This document shows positions 17,620-23,661 of a DNA stretch of 23,661 nucleotides, one piece after another. The notes under the pieces are model-generated. The model had not been told where the DNA came from. It made no database searches and saw only the letters and a list, made by a program, of their open reading frames with translations. The translations under genes and the position numbers were made by a program. This DNA comes from Dysgonamonadaceae bacterium (lineage in GTDB: Bacteria > Bacteroidota > Bacteroidia > Bacteroidales > Azobacteroidaceae), in the NCBI GenBank assembly GCA_031260235.1, contig JAIRKG010000047.1, forward strand, positions 1 to 23,661. Direction: 5' to 3'. Positions within the stretch are counted from its first letter, which is position 1; each line of letters starts with the position of its first letter.

Positions 17620-18921
17620 ATGAATGACATTGAACCTATTCCATTATGGATTTTAATTCCGTTTGCCGCACAACTGCTTGTTATTGCTTTGGCTCCGCTC
17701 TTTGCAGGGCATTGGTGGGAGAACAATCGCAATAAGTTTGTCGTTTCGCTGGCGCTTAGCGTTCCTATTGTTATCTTTATGTTTTTCGGCGGAATAATTG
17801 AGAAACTCGAACATCAAATGCTGTTCGATTATTTACCGTTTATCGTTCTTTTGGGGGCGCTGTTTGTCGTTACCGGCGGCATTCACCTCAATGGCGACAT
17901 TATGGCAAAACCTTCCGTGAATACGCTTTTCCTGGCTATCGGCTATGTTCTGGCTTCGGTTATGGGTACGACCGGCGCGTCGATGTTACTTATCCGTCCG
18001 CTACTCAGAACCAATAGTCAGCGGAAACTCAAGGTGCACACCGTATTGTTTTTTATTGCCGCTGTTGCCAATTGCGGTGGGCTGCTTACTCCGCTTGGTG
18101 ATCCGCCGTTGTTTCTGCTTTACCTGCGTGGGGCAAGTTTCACGTGGTTTTTGAATTTGCTGCCCGAATGGTTGTTGGCTGGCGTGATTTTGTTGGGAAT
18201 TTATTATGCTGTGGACAGTTATTTTTTCAGGAAAGAAGCATGGCAGGATATTTCCGCCGACTTGCGCGAGAAAGTTCCGTTGCGCATTACGGGAAATGTG
18301 AATTTTATTTTCCTGACAGGCGTTGTGTTGTCGGTAGCGTTCATCAATCTTTCTTATATTCCGGAGATGGGCAGGGAGCACGCGCCGGTGTGGATTAAGT
18401 TCTTGCGTGAAATAGCTTTATTGGCGATAACTGCGGCTTCTTTGGTTTTTACGAAAAAGAGAGTGCGCCGCTTGAATAAATTCACATGGACGCCTATCCT
18501 TGAGGTGGCGGCAGTTTTTCTGGGTATTTTTGTTACGATGACTCCTGCATTGCTTTTTCTCAATCAGAATGCCGAAAGTATGGGTTTGCATGCGCCCTGG
18601 CAATTCTATTATGCCACAGGCGCTTTGAGTTCGTTTTTGGATAATGCGCCTACTGCGTTGGCACTTCACAGCGTTGCGCTGGGTTTGCCTGCCGTACCGC
18701 CTTTGGTAGCAGGAGTTCCCGAAATTTTGCTTGAGGCTGTTTCTATGGGCGCGGTATTTTTCGGGGCAATAACTTACATCGGCAACGGGCCTAATTTTAT
18801 GGTTAAAGCGATTGCTGAAGAAAGCGGCGTGAAAATGCCGGGATTTTTTACCTATATGCTGAGATTTTCGCTTATTATACTGTTACCGCTTTATATTTTG
18901 ATACAGTTGATATGCTTTTGA
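17620..18921 (+). CDS. NhaD-like Na+/H+ antiporter (ArsB/NhaD superfamily)
   Basis: This is a polytopic inner-membrane carrier, probably exchanging sodium for protons. The 433-residue product has roughly a dozen hydrophobic segments. It has the ion-transporter superfamily's paired re-entrant motifs: NCGGLLTPLGDPP (151-163) in the first half, and SSFLDNAPTA (337-346) with YIGNGPNFM (386-394) in the second. Buried acidic residues such as Asp161 and Asp341 are likely ion-binding. An in-frame TTG at 17572 would add 16 residues, but it precedes the promoter element, so I use the ATG at 17620. The substrate (Na+, or an organic anion as in related families) is inferred from the NhaD resemblance. It stands alone, and its stop is six bases from the convergent coiled-coil gene. 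Confidence 0.85.
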   Translation: MNDIEPIPLWILIPFAAQLLVIALAPLFAGHWWENNRNKFVVSLALSVPIVIFMFFGGIIEKLEHQMLFDYLPFIVLLGALFVVTGGIHLNGDIMAKPSVNTLFLAIGYVLASVMGTTGASMLLIRPLLRTNSQRKLKVHTVLFFIAAVANCGGLLTPLGDPPLFLLYLRGASFTWFLNLLPEWLLAGVILLGIYYAVDSYFFRKEAWQDISADLREKVPLRITGNVNFIFLTGVVLSVAFINLSYIPEMGREHAPVWIKFLREIALLAITAASLVFTKKRVRRLNKFTWTPILEVAAVFLGIFVTMTPALLFLNQNAESMGLHAPWQFYYATGALSSFLDNAPTALALHSVALGLPAVPPLVAGVPEILLEAVSMGAVFFGAITYIGNGPNFMVKAIAEESGVKMPGFFTYMLRFSLIILLPLYILIQLICF

Positions 18922-18927
18922 CCGGTT

Positions 18928-19815
18928 TTATTTCTCTAATCTGAATGATTTTTGCCCAATCCTGTTGCTGTCTGCAAAAATATCAACGCGGTAGGTTCCG
19001 GGTATAAGATATTCCTCTATTTCCCAATAAATGCTCACCGGATATTCCTCGCCGGTATATTCGATTGTGCGTTTGGCGGAATAATTGATTTCCTTGTTTT
19101 CATAGGTGAAAACATTTATCCGGCTCTTCACGAGTACGTCGTCGTCAGGTTTTTGAATACGGATATAAATGGTTTTTTCGCCGGGAACAGCCGTAATATT
19201 TTTATTTATTACAAACTGAACTTCAATTTTATCCATCTTGTTGATTTTATTCGTGGACTTGTTTTTCTTGTTCAACCCTGTTACGGAAATATTGCCTGCA
19301 TCCAATTGGGACGCTATCTCAACAGTTTCCGCCAGTATGGCTTTTTCCTGAGAAAGTTGAGAAACGGTTTGTGTAGCTTGGTTGTATTTGGCTGTAACCG
19401 TCCGGTTTTCGGCGGTCAACTGTGCATTGAGCCTGTTCAAGGAATCAATTTGCTGGATATAGCCATGCATGATGGTTCGCAGGGTTTTTAATTCTTTCAT
19501 TAACTCGTTGATTCGTTTGGCATTCGTCGATTTAACCGTGCGTAATTCTTCTTGCAGGCGCTGCACTTTTATCTGTTCCGATTCCAGTTTGGCAATCAGA
19601 GAATCGTTGCTGATTGTCATCTTAAATCCTTCATACTGATTGGATAAGTTGTTATATTCACCGGCGAGTTCTTCTTTCATCAGTTCCGATTGCAACCGGA
19701 ATTCTTTCATTTCCCTGTTTTGCTGAAAAATATAATAGCCCGCCGCGGCTATAATCACTGCCAAAACAATGGCAATGGCAATCCATAAATAATGTTTATT
19801 GTCTGTCTTTTCCAT
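18928..19815 (-). CDS. Membrane-anchored coiled-coil protein of unknown function
   Basis: I do not recognise a named family. The 295-residue product has a short cytoplasmic N-terminus, one membrane helix (about 9-30, YLWIAIAIVLAVIIAAAGYY), and a long heptad-like coiled coil (about 33-175) rich in Glu, Lys, Gln and Leu. A linker of Lys and Asn follows, then a beta-rich C-terminal domain (about 208-295) with motifs such as AVPGEKTIYIRIQKPD, YPVSIYWEIEEY and IPGTYRVDIFADSNRIG. The C-terminal part reads like an Ig-like or accessory-sheet domain facing the periplasm. The start is the ATG at 19815; an in-frame GTG at 19848 lies within the promoter element. It appears monocistronic and convergent with the antiporter gene. 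A structural or envelope-spanning role is a guess. Confidence 0.8.
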   Translation of the reverse strand: MEKTDNKHYLWIAIAIVLAVIIAAAGYYIFQQNREMKEFRLQSELMKEELAGEYNNLSNQYEGFKMTISNDSLIAKLESEQIKVQRLQEELRTVKSTNAKRINELMKELKTLRTIMHGYIQQIDSLNRLNAQLTAENRTVTAKYNQATQTVSQLSQEKAILAETVEIASQLDAGNISVTGLNKKNKSTNKINKMDKIEVQFVINKNITAVPGEKTIYIRIQKPDDDVLVKSRINVFTYENKEINYSAKRTIEYTGEEYPVSIYWEIEEYLIPGTYRVDIFADSNRIGQKSFRLEK

Positions 19816-19847
19816 ATTGAATTTCTTTTGGTTCTGAAAATCCGGCA

Positions 19848-19855
19848 CAAAGGTA
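19848..19855 (-). promoter_or_regulatory. -7 element for the coiled-coil gene
   Basis: Reads TACCTTTG on the minus strand, exact consensus, 32 bases before the ATG at 19815. The -33 position falls in CTTT/TTTT at 19877-19873, next to the repeat at 19875-19903. Confidence 0.55.
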
Positions 19856-19874
19856 ACGAATATTTATTATATAA

Positions 19875-19903
19875 AAGGACAGAGGTACAGTCCTTCTAAG
19901 GAC
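19875..19903. repeat. Triple AAGGAC/GTCCTT repeat at the coiled-coil gene promoter
   Basis: AAGGAC (19875-19880), GTCCTT (19890-19895) and AAGGAC (19898-19903) allow two alternative hairpins and overlap or flank the -33 region. This could be an operator; no regulator is known. Confidence 0.4.
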
Positions 19904-19966
19904 AATTCATCTACTATATTATAATTGTAAACATTGCTTAAATCCGTCAATTCTTCCTGATCTGCT

Positions 19967-20005
19967 AAAAAAACGAAGGCACGAAGTATATTTCAACTTC
20001 GTGCC
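19967..20005 (-). terminator. Rho-independent terminator after tRNA-Pro
   Basis: On the minus strand, GGCACGAAGT (20005-19996) pairs perfectly with ACTTCGTGCC (19987-19978), an 8-base loop between, followed by TTCG and seven T. It starts 14 bases after the tRNA 3' end. Confidence 0.85.
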
Positions 20006-20018
20006 ATTGTGCCTTTTG

Positions 20019-20091
20019 TCGAGATAGGGCGACTCGAACGCCCGGCCTCCACGTCCCGAACGTGGCGCGCTACCAACTGCGCTATATCTCG
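20019..20091 (-). tRNA. tRNA-Pro (anticodon CGG)
   Basis: The 73-nt gene folds with every stem fully paired: acceptor CGAGATA/TATCTCG with C1-G72 and discriminator A, D arm GCGC-GCGC, anticodon arm CCACG-TTCGGGA-CGTGG (anticodon at 20056-20058), and T arm GGGCG-TTCGAGT-CGCCC. C1-G72 and A73 are typical of bacterial tRNA-Pro. It reads CCG codons. CCA is not encoded. It has a consensus promoter and its own terminator, so it is a single-gene unit. Confidence 0.96.
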
Positions 20092-20102
20092 TTTTCGCAC
20101 GG

Positions 20103-20133
20103 CAAAGGTATAAAATATTTGCAACCCCGCAAA
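20103..20133 (-). promoter_or_regulatory. Promoter of tRNA-Pro
   Basis: On the minus strand, TTTG (20133-20130), 19 bp, TACCTTTG (20110-20103): both boxes match the Bacteroidetes consensus, 11 bases before the tRNA 5' end. Confidence 0.7.
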
Positions 20134-20138
20134 TATTT
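20113..20138. repeat. Perfect 10-bp inverted repeat in the tRNA-Pro promoter
   Basis: AAATATTTGC (20113-20122) and GCAAATATTT (20129-20138) flank AACCCC. One arm contains the -33 TTTG of the tRNA-Pro promoter; the other places a TTTG on the plus strand, facing nifJ. Confidence 0.55.
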
Positions 20139-20434
20139 ACGGATAAATTCTTTTTTTGAGTTCTTATATTTACATTCGACACTATTAGTAACAGTTTTTA
20201 GGGTAATTAAAAAAACAAAGAAACACGGAAATTGACACACAGACTTTGCAGATTCAAAAAAAAACACGATATTTGTACCCACTTTCTATATAAAAATGGA
20301 ATCTTTAATATAAAAACACACAAATATTTGCTCGAAAACAATCATACTTTATGTCAATTTGAATAACTTTTATTTTACGGCAAAAAACAATTGAAAAAAT
20401 ATAGTTAATTTATAATTTATTAAATGTAAAAATT
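20139..20434 (+). other. AT-rich leader/intergenic region before nifJ
   Basis: About 300 bases, strongly AT-rich, with no reading frame of note and no tRNA or rRNA signature. I found no plus-strand TTTG/TAnnTTTG pair with proper spacing. The nearest candidates (TTTG at 20245-20248 with TATTTG at 20270-20275, and AT-rich hexamers near 20395) are imperfect. The nifJ promoter is presumably here but I cannot place it. Confidence 0.4.
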
Positions 20435-23400
20435 ATGGCAAAACAACAAAAATTTCTGACCTGCGATGGCAACCAAGCCGCCGCCCACATCGCTTACATG
20501 TTCAGCGAAACCGCCTCAATTTACCCCATCACTCCGTCTTCGACCATGGCTGAGTATGTGGATGAATGGGCAGCCGCCGGACGTAAAAACATTTTCGGCG
20601 AAACCGTCCGCGTAGATGAAATGCAGTCAGAAGCCGGCGCAGCCGGCGCTATGCACGGCGCCTTGCAAGGTGGCACGCTTTCTACAACTTTCACCGCTTC
20701 GCAGGGCTTGCTGCTGATGATTCCCAACATGTACAAGGTTGCCGGTGAACTGTTGCCTGGCGTTTACCACGTTTCGGCGCGAGCGCTCGCTTCCCACGCC
20801 CTGTCTATTTTCGGCGACCATCAAGACGTAATGGCTGTGCGTCAAACCGGCTGTGCGATGTTCGCCACAGGCTCGGTGCAGGAAGTCATGGATTTGGCGT
20901 CGGTAGCACATCTTGCCGCCATCAAAGCCCGCGTGCCTTTTGTGCATTTCTTTGACGGGTTCCGTACTTCTCACGAAATCCAGAAAATTGAACGATTGGA
21001 CAACGACGATTTGGCTTCGCTAATCGACAGGGAAGCCCTCGCCGCTTTCCGCAATCGCGCCCTAAATCCCGAAAAACCGGTTGCCCGCGGTACGGCGCAA
21101 AACCCTGACATCTACTTTCAGGCACGTGAAGCGTCGAATGTTTATTATAACAAAGTGGTGGACATTGTGGACGATTATGTGAAACAACTTTCCGAACTGA
21201 CGGGGCGCAAATACAGCCTGTTTGATTATTACGGCGCACCCGATGCGGAAAGAGTCATTATCGCAATGGGTTCGGTAACGGAAGCCATCAGGGAAACAAT
21301 TGATTACCTGACGGATAAAGGCGAAAAAGTCGGTTTGGTATCCGTACATCTATATCGTCCCTTCTCTGCCGAACATTTTCTGGGTACAGTTCCTAAAACG
21401 GCAAAACGAATCGCGGTTTTGGACAGAACCAAAGAACCCGGCTCCGTCGGCGAACCACTGTATATGGACGTAAAAAACTGTTTCTACGGTAAGAGGAACG
21501 AGCCTGTCATCGTAGGCGGACGTTACGGCTTGTCGTCCAAAGATACCACTCCTGCGCAAATCCTGTCGGTTTACGAAAACCTGTCTTTGCCCGAACCGAA
21601 AAACGGCTTTACCGTCGGTATTACAGACGATGTAACTTTCACTTCCCTGCCGCAAAAAGAAGAACTGTCATTTGAAGGCGGTCCCTACGAAGCGAAATTC
21701 TACGGCTTGGGCGCAGACGGTACGGTTGGCGCCAACAAGAACTCAATCAAAATAATCGGCGACAATACAGATAAATACTGTCAGGCTTATTTTGCCTATG
21801 ACTCGAAAAAATCGGGTGGGTTCACGGCTTCGCATCTGCGCTTCGGCGACAAACCGATCCGTTCGACCTATCTGGTTAATACGCCCGACTTTGTGGCTTG
21901 CCATGTGCAGGCTTATCTTCGTTTGTACGACGTAACCAAAGGGTTGAAGAAAAACGGGACTTTCCTGCTGAACACCATTTGGAACGAAAGCCAAATAAAG
22001 GAACATCTTCCCGATAATGTGAAACTTTACCTCGCAAAAAACAACATCAATTTTTACGTAATCGATGCAACCGGTATCGCCGAAAAAATCGGGTTGGGAA
22101 ACCGTACCAATACAATTCTACAGTCGGCTTTTTTCAAGATTACCGGTGTAATTCCCTACGAACTGGCAGTGGAACAGATGAAAAAATTCATTGTGAAGTC
22201 TTACGGCAAAAAAGGCGAAGATATTGTAAACAAAAACTATGCAGCTGTTGACCGGGGTGGCGAGGTAATTAAAATCACCGTCCCCGCCGAATGGGCGAAT
22301 ATCCGGGCAGAAGAAGAAAAAGCCAATGCCAATGTCCCCGAATTTATTGCCAAAGTGGTATTTCCCGTCAATGCGCAGAAGGGCGACGATCTGCCTGTTT
22401 CGGCATTTACGGGTCGCGAAGACGGTACATGGAATCAAGGCGCTGCCGCATATGAAAAACGTGGAGTAGCCTCGCACGTGCCGGTTTGGAAGTCCGAAAA
22501 CTGTATACAGTGCAACCAGTGCGCCTACGTTTGTCCTCATGCCGCCATCCGTCCTTTCCTGCTGAACGCGGAAGAAAAGACAAAAGCGCCTGCGGATTAC
22601 AATACGCTTGCCGCCATTCCCGCCAAGCAATTTGAAGGCTTGCAATTCCGTATGCAGGTAGATGTTTTGGATTGTTTGGGCTGCGACAATTGCGTTGCAA
22701 CCTGTCCGGGTAATAAAAACGGGAAAGCTTTGGAAATGACGCCGATTGACACGCAATACCCGAACCAGAAGAATTGGGACTTTTCGGTAAAAGAAGTTAC
22801 GAGCAAGCAACATTTGATAGACATTGCGTCTAACGTGAAGAACTCGCAACTTGCCACGCCCTTATTTGAATTTTCCGGTGCATGTTCGGGATGCGGCGAA
22901 ACACCTTACGTTAAATTAGTCAGCCAGTTATTCGGCGACCGCCAGATGATTGCCAACGCAACGGGCTGTACTTCCATCTATTCGGGTTCGGCGCCTTCCA
23001 CGCCCTACACTGTCAATACGGAAGGCCGCGGTCCGGCATGGGCAAATTCCCTGTTTGAAGACAACGCAGAATACGGTTTGGGAATGAACATCGCTACCGA
23101 AAAAATGCGTGCCCGTGCAGTCGAAAAAACCCGCGCGTTGCTGGCAGTCGAATGGACGCAACAGCGCGTTAAAGACGCGGCGCAGGCGTGGCTCGACAAT
23201 AAGAACGACAGCGGTGCGGCAGGACGAAAAGTAGCCGACGATTACGTTGCCGCACTCACGTGGGGCATCGCTACGATTGACGAAACCATTGCGCATTTTG
23301 AAAACGCCGGTCCGGAACACGCCGAAGAACTCGCACGGATGAAAGCGCTGAAAGCCTCCGGCGCAACCGACTGTCCCTGCGCCGCCTGCACGCTTAGTCG

Positions 23401-23661
23401 GGAACTTCTCGAACTGAAGCATTATTTTATGAAACGGTCGCAGTGGATAATCGGCGGCGACGGCTGGGCTTACGACATTGGCTTCGGTGGTTTAGACCAT
23501 GTATTGGCTTCGGGACAAAATGTAAACGTTCTGGTAGTTGACACGGAGGTGTATTCCAACACCGGCGGGCAGTCGTCTAAATCCACGCCTGTGGGCGCTG
23601 TGGCAAAATTCGCCGCTTCGGGCAAACGGATACGGAAAAAAGATTTGGGCATGATTGCCGC
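20435..23661 (+). CDS. nifJ: Pyruvate:ferredoxin (flavodoxin) oxidoreductase, 3' end missing
   Basis: This is the single-chain enzyme that converts pyruvate and CoA to acetyl-CoA and CO2 and reduces ferredoxin in anaerobes. The window shows 1075 codons of about 1180, running off the end. Motifs all lie in one frame: YPITPSS (30-36), Glu66 and Arg116 (matching Glu64 and Arg114 of the Desulfovibrio africanus enzyme, for TPP and pyruvate), and two ferredoxin-type 4Fe-4S sites: C690-x2-C693-x2-C696-x3-C700 and C747-x2-C750-x2-C753-x3-C757. Three ligands of the third cluster are C817, C820 and C845; the fourth should lie beyond the window. The TPP-binding region has GGDGWAYDIGFGG (1007-1019) and NTGGQ (1042-1046). 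The start at 20435 matches the family N-terminus. The 343-base gap upstream sets it apart from tRNA-Pro. Confidence 0.96.
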   Translation, partial: MAKQQKFLTCDGNQAAAHIAYMFSETASIYPITPSSTMAEYVDEWAAAGRKNIFGETVRVDEMQSEAGAAGAMHGALQGGTLSTTFTASQGLLLMIPNMYKVAGELLPGVYHVSARALASHALSIFGDHQDVMAVRQTGCAMFATGSVQEVMDLASVAHLAAIKARVPFVHFFDGFRTSHEIQKIERLDNDDLASLIDREALAAFRNRALNPEKPVARGTAQNPDIYFQAREASNVYYNKVVDIVDDYVKQLSELTGRKYSLFDYYGAPDAERVIIAMGSVTEAIRETIDYLTDKGEKVGLVSVHLYRPFSAEHFLGTVPKTAKRIAVLDRTKEPGSVGEPLYMDVKNCFYGKRNEPVIVGGRYGLSSKDTTPAQILSVYENLSLPEPKNGFTVGITDDVTFTSLPQKEELSFEGGPYEAKFYGLGADGTVGANKNSIKIIGDNTDKYCQAYFAYDSKKSGGFTASHLRFGDKPIRSTYLVNTPDFVACHVQAYLRLYDVTKGLKKNGTFLLNTIWNESQIKEHLPDNVKLYLAKNNINFYVIDATGIAEKIGLGNRTNTILQSAFFKITGVIPYELAVEQMKKFIVKSYGKKGEDIVNKNYAAVDRGGEVIKITVPAEWANIRAEEEKANANVPEFIAKVVFPVNAQKGDDLPVSAFTGREDGTWNQGAAAYEKRGVASHVPVWKSENCIQCNQCAYVCPHAAIRPFLLNAEEKTKAPADYNTLAAIPAKQFEGLQFRMQVDVLDCLGCDNCVATCPGNKNGKALEMTPIDTQYPNQKNWDFSVKEVTSKQHLIDIASNVKNSQLATPLFEFSGACSGCGETPYVKLVSQLFGDRQMIANATGCTSIYSGSAPSTPYTVNTEGRGPAWANSLFEDNAEYGLGMNIATEKMRARAVEKTRALLAVEWTQQRVKDAAQAWLDNKNDSGAAGRKVADDYVAALTWGIATIDETIAHFENAGPEHAEELARMKALKASGATDCPCAACTLSRELLELKHYFMKRSQWIIGGDGWAYDIGFGGLDHVLASGQNVNVLVVDTEVYSNTGGQSSKSTPVGAVAKFAASGKRIRKKDLGMIA

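Noticed and set aside
19816..19848. Upstream in-frame GTG at 19848 for the coiled-coil gene.
   Set aside because: The GTG overlaps the TACCTTTG promoter element; the ATG at 19815 directly precedes a typical cytoplasmic tail and membrane helix.

Overview
The window looks like chromosomal core sequence from an anaerobic member of the Bacteroidetes, most likely Bacteroidales. Four signs point there. Promoters match the Bacteroidetes consensus (TTTG, about 20 bp, TAnnTTTG) and genes lack clear Shine-Dalgarno sequences. SecA is the long, insertion-bearing form. The order alaS / M23 peptidase / MerR regulator is one I recall from Bacteroidales. Large ATP-type PEP carboxykinase and pyruvate:ferredoxin oxidoreductase genes suggest fermentative metabolism. 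The genus cannot be fixed from this sequence.

Layout. (1) 1-1217: a TPR-like protein gene and secG, ended by a strong hairpin terminator. (2) 1229-2501: a bacterial SUI1/eIF1-like gene on the minus strand, divergent from an outer-membrane beta-barrel gene. (3) 2686-4339: pckA with its own promoter and terminator. (4) 4340-4639: a gap holding a cluster of dyads and a possible gene relic. (5) 4640-11749: secA, then metF-holB-rbfA-ABC permease, close enough to be an operon and preceded by a metF promoter. (6) 11783-15872: alaS and a cardiolipin synthase gene, minus strand, convergent with the permease gene. (7) 16046-17358: M23 peptidase and MerR-family genes, divergent from alaS. (8) 17386-20133: tRNA-Cys(GCA), an NhaD-like antiporter, a membrane-anchored coiled-coil protein of unknown function, and tRNA-Pro(CGG). 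(9) 20435 to the end: nifJ, cut by the window edge.

How the genes fit together. SecA and SecG are parts of the Sec export machinery. The barrel protein, M23 peptidase, Lol-type permease and cardiolipin synthase concern the cell envelope. PckA and NifJ act at the PEP/oxaloacetate and pyruvate/acetyl-CoA nodes. AlaS, the two tRNAs, RbfA and the SUI1 protein serve translation, and HolB serves replication.

I see no insertion sequence, CRISPR array, phage gene or defence system, and nothing convincing as an undescribed multi-gene system. The least explained items are the dyad cluster and relic at 4355-4600, the coiled-coil protein at 18928-19815 with its repeat-bearing promoter, and the inverted repeats near alaS and tRNA-Pro.
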